From Sulfurimonas sp. (GTDB taxonomy: Bacteria; Campylobacterota; Campylobacteria; Campylobacterales; Sulfurimonadaceae): a DNA stretch of 15,888 bases. The translations under genes and the position numbers were made by a program. The stretch lies in contig JAMORM010000228.1 in assembly GCA_027063585.1 (NCBI GenBank), positions 1-15,888 on the forward strand. The letters are read 5' to 3'. Positions 8,555-15,805 of the stretch are shown here, one piece after another (the first letter of the stretch is position 1; each line of letters opens with the position of its first letter). Under the pieces are notes generated by a model. That model saw only the letters and a list, made by a program, of their open reading frames with translations, had not been told where the DNA came from and did no database searches.

Positions 8555-8615
8555 TCAAAAATCCATTTTATTATCTTAATGCGAATTTTATCATATTTGA
8601 GTATCATTACCGTAA

Positions 8616-8636
8616 TATAAAGTAAATTAATTGAGG
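8616..8636 (+). promoter_or_regulatory. Candidate promoter and ribosome site of the rightward operon
   Basis: In the 90-bp divergent gap 8555-8644 the plus strand has TATAAA (8616-8621) with a predicted transcription start near 8628. TGAGG (8632-8636) then lies 8 nt before the ATG at 8645. The -35 region is not recognisable. The mnmG promoter must lie in the same gap on the other strand; GATAAT about 16-21 nt before the mnmG start is a possible -10. Confidence 0.3.
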
Positions 8637-8644
8637 TTTTTAAG

Positions 8645-8848
8645 ATGCGTACGGAATTATTCAAAGATTATGTACCTGAGATACTGACATACGACCCCGA
8701 GGTTGATGGCAGTTACGAGCATAAAATACGGGATGAACATCTTAGCACGAAAGAAAAATTATTAACAAAAGTAAGACGTGCAAAAGCAGCCGCAAAAGGC
8801 AATAAGACAACTTTTAGACAGCCAATTCGTACGGAGAATGAAAAATAA
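8645..8848 (+). CDS. Small basic protein of unknown function
   Basis: A 67-residue, highly charged protein with no membrane segment, signal peptide or cysteine. I do not recognise a domain. The first half is acidic (DYVPEILTYDPEVDG, 8-22). The second half is basic and alanine-rich (LLTKVRRAKAAAKGNK, 39-54), which could be a nucleic-acid- or partner-binding helix, but that is speculation. It has a well-spaced TGAGG ribosome site and opens the rightward operon. Its stop overlaps the ATG of the Sel1-repeat gene (TAATG), so the two are likely translated together. These contextual signs make it a real gene rather than a chance ORF. Confidence 0.7.
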   Translation: MRTELFKDYVPEILTYDPEVDGSYEHKIRDEHLSTKEKLLTKVRRAKAAAKGNKTTFRQPIRTENEK

Positions 8849-9534
8849 TGATACAAAAAGCAAACGACGCCTATAATGCAGGGGATTTTGAAACTGCTTA
8901 CAAACTGTATACAGAGTTAGCAAAAGAAGGTAACGCCGATGCGCAGACCTCTTTGGGCTATATGCACCAGATGGCACAGGGATGTGAAAAAGATGAAGCC
9001 AAGACATTAGAGCTTTATACAAAAGCAGCCGAGGCCAAACAGCCTTATGCCCTTTTTAACCTTGCCATTTTATACGAAAACGGTGTAGGCGGTGTAGAAC
9101 ATGATATGTTCAAAGCACATGAGCTTCACATGGAAGCAGCAACAAAAGGCGTGCCGCCTGCCATGTATGAAGTAGCACTGATGCTTGAGCGTGGCCTTGG
9201 ATGTATGCAAAACTACTCAGAAGCTGCCTTTTGGTATGAAGAAGCGGCAAAACGCGGACATATTCAGGCATTTAACAATCTTGGCGCACTCTACAAAGAG
9301 GGACATGGTGTTGTGCAGGATGATGCAAAAGCTTTTATCTGCTTTAAACGTGCGGCAGACGGTGATTTAGCAGAAGGACTGTATAATTTGGGTCTTTTAT
9401 ATGATCAGGGTATCGGTTGTGAGATGGACAATGACAAAGCCCTTGATTTATGTAGAAAAGCTGCCTACAAAGGACACGCAAAAGCAAAAGAAATTATTAA
9501 AGGTCTTCAAGAAAATGGAAAAATTGTATTTTAA
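8848..9534 (+). CDS. Cytoplasmic Sel1-repeat protein
   Basis: A 228-residue protein built almost entirely of Sel1-like (TPR-related) helical repeats of about 36 residues. Repeats run at roughly 14-49, 50-86, 87-122, 123-159, 160-195 and 196-220. Each carries the pattern A..(W/Y)(Y/F).KAA..G...A...LG.LY..G.G; the clearest units start at 123 (YSEAAFWYEEAAKRG) and 160 (AKAFICFKRAADG). Such solenoids bind other proteins. Unlike the Hcp proteins of Helicobacter there is no signal peptide, so it should stay in the cytoplasm, and its cysteines (for example 46, 119, 165, 191) are not in the paired Hcp arrangement. It overlaps the 67-aa gene upstream and its stop codon sits inside the ribosome site of ribE. 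The partner is unknown; the 67-aa protein is a candidate. Confidence 0.9.
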   Translation: MIQKANDAYNAGDFETAYKLYTELAKEGNADAQTSLGYMHQMAQGCEKDEAKTLELYTKAAEAKQPYALFNLAILYENGVGGVEHDMFKAHELHMEAATKGVPPAMYEVALMLERGLGCMQNYSEAAFWYEEAAKRGHIQAFNNLGALYKEGHGVVQDDAKAFICFKRAADGDLAEGLYNLGLLYDQGIGCEMDNDKALDLCRKAAYKGHAKAKEIIKGLQENGKIVF

Positions 9535-9543
9535 GGAGACGAC

Positions 9544-10158
9544 TTGTTTACAGGATTAATTCGTGAAGTGGCAAGTGTAAAAAGCTTCGTTGGTTCCACA
9601 CTTAGTATCAGATCAAAATACAAGGCGAATATTGGGGATTCCATTGCTATTAACGGTGCTTGCTTAACTGTTGTAAAAGTAAATACAGACGGTTTTGCCG
9701 TAGAGCTTTCTCCTGAGAGTCAAAAACTTTTGGCGATTGAAAACTATAAAAATGAGGTCCACATTGAACCTGCCATGAAAATGGGGGACCGATTTGAAGG
9801 GCATATTGTCCAGGGGCATGTTGATACTGTAGGCAATATTAAAGAGATAAAGAATAACGGAAACTCCTATGATATTTTTATAACAGTGGACAAAAAATTT
9901 ATTCCCTATATCGTGCCAAAAGGCTCAATCACAATAGACGGTGTCAGCCTGACTGTCAATGATGTTAATGCAAACAGTTTTCGCCTCACTATTATTCCTC
10001 ACACTATGAAAGAGACGCTTTTTAAGAACTACCGCAAAGGCAGCAGAGTCAATGTCGAAACAGATATGTTTGCCCGATATGTAGCGCACATTATCAATCA
10101 TCAAAAATCAACTTCACTTTCGTGGAATGAAGTTGATGCGATTCAAGCAAGTTTTTAG
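9544..10158 (+). CDS. ribE: Riboflavin synthase alpha chain (TTG start)
   Basis: Dismutates two 6,7-dimethyl-8-ribityllumazine molecules to riboflavin and a pyrimidinedione, the last step of riboflavin synthesis; cytoplasmic homotrimer. The 204 residues form the two lumazine-binding barrels. The first starts MFTGLI and carries NGACLTV (37-43); the second carries the GHIVQGHVDTVG block (86-97) and DGVSLTV (132-138). The start is TTG at 9544. It is chosen because MFTGLI is the invariant family N-terminus and AAGGAG lies 5 nt upstream, overlapping the stop of the Sel1 gene. No FMN riboswitch precedes it. A perfect 10-bp inverted repeat lies within its last 55 bases. The stop is TAG, and the recQ reading frame continues directly after it in the same frame. 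Confidence 0.95.
   Translation: MFTGLIREVASVKSFVGSTLSIRSKYKANIGDSIAINGACLTVVKVNTDGFAVELSPESQKLLAIENYKNEVHIEPAMKMGDRFEGHIVQGHVDTVGNIKEIKNNGNSYDIFITVDKKFIPYIVPKGSITIDGVSLTVNDVNANSFRLTIIPHTMKETLFKNYRKGSRVNVETDMFARYVAHIINHQKSTSLSWNEVDAIQASF
10107..10137 (+). repeat. Perfect 10-bp inverted repeat in the 3' end of ribE
   Basis: ATCAACTTCA (10107-10116) and TGAAGTTGAT (10128-10137) are perfect reverse complements separated by 11 nt, within coding sequence for residues about 189-198 of RibE. In the mRNA this would form a stem ending about 30 nt before the putative recQ start at 10168. There is no immediate U-run, though TTTTT occurs about 15 nt later around the ribE stop. It may affect ribE-recQ coupling or mRNA stability. 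Confidence 0.6.
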
Positions 10159-10167
10159 GTTCATACA

Positions 10168-11943
10168 ATCAAAAATCAGGTTTTAAAAGATAATTTCGGA
10201 CATAACAGTTTTAGAGAACTTCAAGAAGAGGGCATTGATGCCATTTTAAATGGGCAAGATTTACTGATGATTTTACCGACAGGTGGCGGAAAATCACTTG
10301 TCTACCAACTTCCTACTATGATGATGAAAGGCATTACTATTGTCATTTCACCGCTTATTGCGTTGATGCAGGATCAGGTTCGCGCACTACAGGCACAAAA
10401 TATAGCTGCTCAAATGATAAGTTCTGCACAAAGCTATGATGAAGTACAAGAGATCATCCAAATGGCCTATAACGGTGTTTTAAAATTTCTCTATCTCTCT
10501 CCGGAACGTCTTAACAACGGCAGTACATTGGAGTTACTGCGAGGCTTACATGTAAACTTTTTTGTCATAGATGAGGCACACTGTATTTCACAATGGGGAC
10601 ATGAGTTTCGGGATGATTACAGAGCTTTGGGAAATCTAAAACATAATTTTCCAAATACGACAATCGCTGCTTTTACGGCAACCTCAACGGACAATGTCAC
10701 GGACGATATTCTTAGAGAACTCCGCCTTGAAAATCCTCTCCTGCTCAAGGGAAAAGTATTTCGTAAAAATATCTTTATCTCAGCCCAAAGACGCATCAGT
10801 AACGGACATGCACAGCTTAAAAACTTTTTGGCAAGACATCAGGACGAGAGCGGCATTATTTATGTGAGTTCGCGTAAAAAAGCAGAAGAACTGAGCACTT
10901 TTTTAAATGTCAACGGATACAAATCACTTGCTTATCATGCAGGATTACCCCAACATGTAAGAGAACAGAATTTTAAAATATTTGTCAATGACAAAATAAA
11001 CATTATGGTTGCCACCATCGCTTTTGGGATGGGCATAGACAAAAGCGACATCCGTTTTGTCGTACATATGAGTTTACCAAAATCACAGGAAAACTACTAT
11101 CAGGAGATCGGACGGGCAGGACGTGACGGAGAAGACAGTGAAGTGCTGCTACTTTTTAATGCAGGCGATATGGCGCAGCATAAACGTTTTTTGGCAGAGA
11201 TTACAAATGAAGAGTATAAATCCCATCTTGACAAAAAAATTGATAAAATATACAAATATGCAACAAGTGAAATATGCTTTCATAAACAATTAGCAGAATA
11301 TTTCAACGATACACTTGATGCCTGTAAAGAACGCTGTGATAACTGTCTGAGTTCAGACGACAAACGTCAGGATATTACAAAAGAAGCACAGATGATTTTA
11401 AGTGCCGTTTATAAAACAAATCAAGGCTTTGGAAAGAACTACATCATAGATATTCTCCGCGGCTCTACGGAGCAAAAAATTCTCTCAAACAGTGCCGATA
11501 AACTTTCCGTTTACGGTATAGGAACAGAGTTGAGCAAAAAAGAGTGGTTTGTAATTGTTGAGCGTCTTTTGGAATTAAAAATTTTAATGCTTGGAGATTT
11601 CAGTGTGCTCAAGCTCACAAATGATGCCATTGCAGTGTTAAAATCACAAAAACTTGTAGATATTAAATCATCCAGACTCCAAATAAATATAAAAGAGAAA
11701 AAAATCAAACAGGCAAAAGAGTTTGATTATGATGAAGAACTATTTGAAAAACTTCGCGCTAAACGCAGTGAACTTGCAAGCGAGATGGGTGTGCCGGCTT
11801 ACATCATTTTTGGCGATAAAACGCTCAAACATCTTGCAAATGATATGCCGACCAATAAAGAAGAAATGCTCGAAGTCAATGGCGTGGGCGAAAAGAAATT
11901 TGCGCAATTCGGAGAAAAATTTTTGGATGTTATCAAAGAGTAA
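10168..11943 (+). CDS. recQ: ATP-dependent DNA helicase RecQ (no canonical start codon for the full N-terminus)
   Basis: 3'-5' DNA helicase of recombination repair and stalled-fork processing. Numbering from ATC at 10168 gives 591 residues, near E. coli (609). Motif 0 is FRELQ (15-19); the Walker A loop TGGGKS is at 38-43; DEAH is at 135-138, followed by the aromatic loop HCISQWGHEFR; motif VI QEIGRAGRDG is at 312-321; zinc cysteines are 370, 386, 390 and 393; a winged-helix region follows; and an HRDC domain occupies about 522-591. The first ATG in frame is at 10267 and would begin at MILPTGGGKS, deleting motif 0 and the adenine-sensing Gln19. Between the ribE TAG (10156) and 10267 there is no ATG, GTG or TTG in frame. 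ATC at 10168 has AGG 8 nt upstream and places the N-terminus where RecQ homologues begin, so I set the start there; this is inference. Confidence 0.88.
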   Translation: MKNQVLKDNFGHNSFRELQEEGIDAILNGQDLLMILPTGGGKSLVYQLPTMMMKGITIVISPLIALMQDQVRALQAQNIAAQMISSAQSYDEVQEIIQMAYNGVLKFLYLSPERLNNGSTLELLRGLHVNFFVIDEAHCISQWGHEFRDDYRALGNLKHNFPNTTIAAFTATSTDNVTDDILRELRLENPLLLKGKVFRKNIFISAQRRISNGHAQLKNFLARHQDESGIIYVSSRKKAEELSTFLNVNGYKSLAYHAGLPQHVREQNFKIFVNDKINIMVATIAFGMGIDKSDIRFVVHMSLPKSQENYYQEIGRAGRDGEDSEVLLLFNAGDMAQHKRFLAEITNEEYKSHLDKKIDKIYKYATSEICFHKQLAEYFNDTLDACKERCDNCLSSDDKRQDITKEAQMILSAVYKTNQGFGKNYIIDILRGSTEQKILSNSADKLSVYGIGTELSKKEWFVIVERLLELKILMLGDFSVLKLTNDAIAVLKSQKLVDIKSSRLQINIKEKKIKQAKEFDYDEELFEKLRAKRSELASEMGVPAYIIFGDKTLKHLANDMPTNKEEMLEVNGVGEKKFAQFGEKFLDVIKE

Positions 11944-11957
11944 CTAAAAATAAAAAC

Positions 11958-12059
11958 AGCCGGCACTGAAGTACCGGTTCCAAGGGTTTAATTAAAATCT
12001 GTACTTGAATAGGAACTAAAAATGTATGCTTTTTTGGAACCCATACTTTAGTGCGGGCT
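11958..12059. repeat. 102-bp imperfect inverted-repeat element (REP/BIME- or MITE-like)
   Basis: The convergent gap between recQ and mnmD holds two 26-nt arms, 11958-11983 and 12034-12059, that are reverse complements at 22 of 26 positions around a 50-nt AT-rich centre. Each arm is itself a small palindrome: CCGGCACTGAAGTACCGG on the left and CCCATACTTTAGTGCGGG on the right. The arms share the edge TTCCAA/TTGGAA. The arms are richer in G+C than the surrounding DNA. The paired, inverted, nested palindromes resemble bacterial BIME (paired REP) units or a MITE; a bidirectional terminator is the simpler alternative. No second copy is visible in this window and no target duplication is clear. Confidence 0.6.
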
Positions 12060-12081
12060 AAAGAGAAAGGATATTGTCTCA

Positions 12082-12861
12082 CTAAGAAAGTTCACTGTCT
12101 TGCAACGGCTTTACATCAGGATTACATCTAATTTTATGCTCCATATTCACATGTTCCAAACTTGTTAACGCTGACAATGAAGCGATTGTTGCGTCTCTAT
12201 AATCCTCACCTTTATTAATGTAAACATGAAACCCGTTTACATGTAAAGCCAAACGTGTTTTAAGTGCTATGGAGTATGTTGTCAGGATTGCATCGGTTTT
12301 CATACTTTTTTTAATATCATTAAAATATTCCTGTGTCCAAAGCATCGGGTTTGTTGCAGGAGAAAAAGCATCCTGATAGACTATATCAAATTTATTCTCA
12401 AATCTTTTTACATACACTCTCGCATCTCCCAAAAAAAGTTCGATATAACAATTTTCATCTTTATATGTCCCTGTCGTACTAAGAGCATTAATTATTTGCC
12501 CTAAAGACTCAAATTCAGGAGGATATTCAAAATTTATCAATGATTTCACAAGAGAAGCATCTAACTCCGGAGAGTAAATATTTACTTTTATTTGCGGTAC
12601 ATTTCGTCTGTAATGCAAAATTGTTGCCAAAGTATTAAAGCCGAGCCCGTAACAAATATCTAAAATATTTACTTCTTTTTTACCCTTTACATGTAAAGAA
12701 GCAGGCAAAACATGTTTTGTCAGTGATTCATGCAGGGCCCCGTCTCTGGTTGAATGGTAATGTTCATCATACTCTTTCGAGTAAGCCGTATAACTTCCGT
12801 CATCACTCAACTTTAAAGTGTGCCATTGGTTTTCAAAATTATTTATATTTTCATTTTGCAT
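12082..12861 (-). CDS. mnmD: Stand-alone tRNA nm5(s2)U methyltransferase (MnmC N-domain / MnmD)
   Basis: SAM-dependent methyltransferase that makes mnm5(s2)U34 from nm5(s2)U34 in tRNA, the step after MnmEG. The 259 residues correspond to the N-terminal domain of E. coli MnmC, without the FAD oxidoreductase domain. The family blocks are EHYHSTRDGALHES (33-46), the SAM loop LDICYGLGFNTL (67-78), the acidic GDARVY (145-150), the substrate block YQDAFSPATNPMLW (162-175) and TTYSIALKTRLALHVNGF (194-211). The likely biological setting is that MnmEG makes the aminomethyl form directly with ammonium and MnmD then methylates it; this follows from known MnmD proteins. No clear ribosome site precedes the ATG. 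It is divergent from katG and convergent with recQ. Confidence 0.85.
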   Translation of the reverse strand: MQNENINNFENQWHTLKLSDDGSYTAYSKEYDEHYHSTRDGALHESLTKHVLPASLHVKGKKEVNILDICYGLGFNTLATILHYRRNVPQIKVNIYSPELDASLVKSLINFEYPPEFESLGQIINALSTTGTYKDENCYIELFLGDARVYVKRFENKFDIVYQDAFSPATNPMLWTQEYFNDIKKSMKTDAILTTYSIALKTRLALHVNGFHVYINKGEDYRDATIASLSALTSLEHVNMEHKIRCNPDVKPLQDSELS

Positions 12862-12935
12862 ACCAATATTTTATCATAATCTAATAAAGGATAATTATAT
12901 TATTTAAGTTTACTTCTGGAATAATACTAGAAGAT

Positions 12936-12961
12936 AAATATTTTCCATTAGTAAAATATTT
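12936..12961 (+). promoter_or_regulatory. Inverted repeat in the katG leader (possible operator)
   Basis: AAATATTTT (12936-12944) and AAAATATTT (12953-12961) are exact reverse complements with an 8-nt spacer, ending just before the katG ribosome site. The rest of the 115-bp divergent gap 12862-12976 is very AT-rich, with a weak TTTACT (12909) / GATAAA (12933) promoter match and a partial Fur/PerR-like dyad around 12887-12905. PerR control of catalase genes is known in Campylobacter, but no site here matches well enough to claim it. Confidence 0.35.
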
Positions 12962-12976
12962 CTAAAAGGATTTACA

Positions 12977-15133
12977 ATGAAAACCTATAAGCACACTCTC
13001 TTAGGCGAAAATGAAGTAGCCAAATGGTGGCCAAACCAGTTAAACCTTAAAATACTTACACAAAATCCTCCAACACTCAAACCGACACGGGTTGATTATT
13101 CCTATAAAGAAGCATTTAAAAAACTTGATTTTACCCAATTTAAAAAAGATCTTGAGATATTGATGACAACTTCAGTTGAGTGGTGGCCTGCGGATTATGG
13201 ACACTATGGCCCTTTCTTTATCAGAATGGCATGGCACAGTGCCGGTACCTACAGAATCACGGACGGACGAGGTGGAGCAGCAACAGGAAATCAACGATTT
13301 GCTCCCCTTAACAGTTGGCCGGATAATGTAAACCTGGATAAAGCCCGTCGTCTTTTATGGCCCGTAAAAAAGAAATATGGCAATAAAATATCTTGGGCAG
13401 ATTTAATGATATTAGCTGGTAATGTTGCCATGGAATCTATGGGCTTTCAAACCTATGGTTTTGGTGCTGGTCGTGAAGATATCTGGGAAAGTGAAGAAGA
13501 TATTTACTGGGGGAATGAAAATGAGTGGCTCCAAGATAAACGCCATACAAAAAAGAACGGGCTTGAGAACCCTTTAGCCGCTGTGCAAATGGGACTTATT
13601 TATGTAAATCCTGAAGGGCCAAATGGTGAGCCTAATGCCTTAGCTGCCGCACAGGACATTCGCGAAAGCTTTAGAAGAATGGGTATGAGTGATGCAGAAA
13701 CCATAGCCCTTATAGCCGGAGGACATACATTTGGTAAAAGTCATGGTGCCGCAAGTCCTGAAAAATATATAGGTCCTGAACCAGAAGCAACCCCTTTAGA
13801 GGACCAAGGGCTTGGTTGGAAGAACAGTTATGGCAAGGGTAAAGCAGAAGATACAATTTCAAGTGGCTTAGAGGGTGCATGGACACCTACACCGACAAAA
13901 TGGGATAATAGTTATCTGGAAATTTTGTTTAAGTATGAATGGAACCTTCAAAAAAGCCCTGCCGGTGCATGGCAATGGCTCCCCATAAATCCACAAGAAG
14001 AAGATTTAACTCCTGATGCTCATATTGCAGGGAAAAAAGAACCTACTATTATGTTTACAACCGATTTGGCTCTGAGACTCGACCCTGAATTTGAAAAAAT
14101 TTCACGCTCCTTTTTAAAAGATCCAAAACTCTTTGTAGAGAGTTTTGCAAAAGCATGGTTTAAATTAACCCATCGAGATATGGGTCCAAAATCACGTTAC
14201 CTTGGACCAGAAATACCCAAAAATGATTTTCTTTGGCAAGACCCAATTCCTAATGTGGACTACACACTTGTCAATGATAAAGAGATACAAGAGCTCAAAA
14301 CAAAAATTTTAAACACCTCTTTGAGTATCTCACAACTCCTCTATACGGCCTGGTCCTCTGCTTCGACATTTAGAAACTCGGACAAAAGAGGCGGTGCTAA
14401 TGGTGCAAGAGTTGCACTAAGCCCTCAAAACAGATGGGAAGTCAATGAACCACAACAGCTACAAAAAGTTCTTCAAGAACTCACAGCTATACAAAAAGAG
14501 TTTAATGCAAGTCACAAGAGTTCTATCTCCTTAGCAGATATGATTATTTTAGCAGGGAACACTGCTCTTGAAGAAGCTGTTAAAAAAGGGGGCTATGAAA
14601 AAACGGTACCTTTTACTCCATGGAGAAATGATGCGACACAAGAACAGACTGATATACATAGTTTTAGCTACCTTGAACCTGTTGGCGATGCTTTTAGAAA
14701 CTATATAAGGACTGATTGTGAGATACCTGCCGAACAACTACTGCTCGATAAAGCACAGCAGTTAACACTGAGTGTTCCAGAGATGAGTGTTTTAGTTGGC
14801 GGTATGCGTGTTCTTGGCATAAATTATAATGCAAATCCATATGGAGTTTTAACAGACAATATAGACGCACTTAGTAATGATTTTTTTGTAAACCTTACAA
14901 ATATGGATATTCAATGGCGACCATTAAATGAAGAATCAACCCTTTTTGAAGGAAAATCACACAGTAGCGGTGAAGTAAAACATAAAGCGACACGAGCAGA
15001 TTTAATTTTTGGTTCAAATTCTCAACTGCGTGCACAAGCAGAGTTTTATGCTCAAGATGATAAACAGGAACAATTCATAGATGACTTTATTGCCGCATGG
15101 CATAAAGTAATGAATTTAGACAAATTTAACTAA
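12977..15133 (+). CDS. katG: Catalase-peroxidase KatG
   Basis: Haem enzyme with both catalase and broad peroxidase activity that removes hydrogen peroxide; no signal peptide, so cytoplasmic. The length of 718 residues is normal for the two-domain protein. The active-site residues of the N-terminal domain are all present: distal Arg83-Trp86-His87 ([10 protein letters not shown]), proximal His250 ([11 protein letters not shown]) and Trp302. The Met-Tyr-Trp crosslink needed for catalase activity can form from Trp86, Tyr209 (GLIYVNPEG) and Met235; their spacing equals that of the Mycobacterium enzyme. The C-terminal half (about 420-718) is the degenerate non-haem copy. A strong AAAAGGA site lies 6 nt before the ATG. 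Campylobacter and Helicobacter use the unrelated KatA, so KatG here may have been acquired; I cannot test composition by eye. Confidence 0.96.
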   Translation: MKTYKHTLLGENEVAKWWPNQLNLKILTQNPPTLKPTRVDYSYKEAFKKLDFTQFKKDLEILMTTSVEWWPADYGHYGPFFIRMAWHSAGTYRITDGRGGAATGNQRFAPLNSWPDNVNLDKARRLLWPVKKKYGNKISWADLMILAGNVAMESMGFQTYGFGAGREDIWESEEDIYWGNENEWLQDKRHTKKNGLENPLAAVQMGLIYVNPEGPNGEPNALAAAQDIRESFRRMGMSDAETIALIAGGHTFGKSHGAASPEKYIGPEPEATPLEDQGLGWKNSYGKGKAEDTISSGLEGAWTPTPTKWDNSYLEILFKYEWNLQKSPAGAWQWLPINPQEEDLTPDAHIAGKKEPTIMFTTDLALRLDPEFEKISRSFLKDPKLFVESFAKAWFKLTHRDMGPKSRYLGPEIPKNDFLWQDPIPNVDYTLVNDKEIQELKTKILNTSLSISQLLYTAWSSASTFRNSDKRGGANGARVALSPQNRWEVNEPQQLQKVLQELTAIQKEFNASHKSSISLADMIILAGNTALEEAVKKGGYEKTVPFTPWRNDATQEQTDIHSFSYLEPVGDAFRNYIRTDCEIPAEQLLLDKAQQLTLSVPEMSVLVGGMRVLGINYNANPYGVLTDNIDALSNDFFVNLTNMDIQWRPLNEESTLFEGKSHSSGEVKHKATRADLIFGSNSQLRAQAEFYAQDDKQEQFIDDFIAAWHKVMNLDKFN

Positions 15134-15148
15134 ACACAAGGACACAAA

Positions 15149-15805
15149 ATGAAAAAAATACTACTACTATGCCTTTATATGGCATCTCTATTTGCAACAG
15201 AGCCACTTATAAGTGCTCAAAAACTACAGCACATTCTTAAGAAGCAACAAAATCTTGTTATTGTTGATGTTTCTGACAAAGATGTATATATGCAAGGGCA
15301 TATTCCAACAAGTCTCAATTCACCTATCTCTCATTGGAGAGATAAACATGGAAAATATTTATTGATCAAAGAAACAAATGCGATAAACAAAGAATTTAAG
15401 AAACTAGGAATTACCAAAGATTCTTATGTGGTTGTTTACTCACATCATAGTAATACAAAAGATATTTTGAAAGCTTCTTATGTACTGTGGGCAATGGAAT
15501 ACTATGGTGTTAAAAACAGTTCCATACTTAATGGAGGTATCATTGCATGGAGAAACCAAAAGGGAGAGATAGACTATGCTCATAATAGTGCAAAACAAGC
15601 TGAAAACTTTGAAGCAAAAAAGAACCAAAGCATTTATGCTGACCTTAACTTTGTGAAAAACTCTATAGGAAAAGCTAATATTATTGATGCAAGACCTACT
15701 ATATTCTATTTTGGAGCACAAAAACAGATTGCATTAGCAAAGGCTGGACATATACCAAAAGCTAAAAGTTACTTCTGGAGATACAGCTTCGGTAGTGTTC
15801 AATAA
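15149..15805 (+). pseudogene. Secreted two-domain rhodanese (sulfurtransferase), truncated by an IS
   Basis: The start has an AAGGA site and lies 15 nt after katG, so the two were probably co-transcribed. Residues 1-16 are a Sec signal peptide (MKKILLLCLYMASLFA), placing the product in the periplasm. The first rhodanese domain (about 20-145) is complete: VDVSDKDVYMQGHIPTS and the loop VVVYSHHSNTKD, where the catalytic Cys is absent as is usual for the N-terminal domain, then SILNGGIIAW. The second domain begins at NIIDARPTIFYFG (about 175) and AGHIPKAKSYFWRYSF, then stops before the catalytic cysteine loop. The last four residues GSVQ and the TAA at 15803 lie inside what looks like the inverted repeat of an insertion sequence starting at 15791. 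Sulfurtransferase activity is probably lost; the remaining frame could still be translated. Confidence 0.8.

Noticed and set aside
9535..9560. FMN riboswitch upstream of ribE
   Set aside because: Only 9 nt separate the Sel1 stop from the ribE TTG; there is no room for an RFN element and none is visible.
9544..11943. RibE-RecQ fusion protein by UAG readthrough as the main product
   Set aside because: The two share a frame separated by one TAG, but AGG 8 nt before ATC gives a simpler initiation model and such a fusion is not a family I know. Kept only as an alternative within the recQ finding.
8645..11943. A defence island built from the small protein, Sel1 protein and RecQ
   Set aside because: RecQ has the ordinary repair-helicase architecture with zinc and HRDC domains, ribE sits between, and no nuclease, sensor or toxin gene is present.
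12886..12906. PerR/Fur box upstream of katG
   Set aside because: Best 15-mer matches the consensus dyad only at about 9 of 14 positions in very AT-rich DNA; not better than chance.
15440..15721. 93-codon minus-strand frame opposite the rhodanese
   Set aside because: Shadow of the rhodanese reading frame; it is not part of the IS transposase, which lies further right at 15840-15888.
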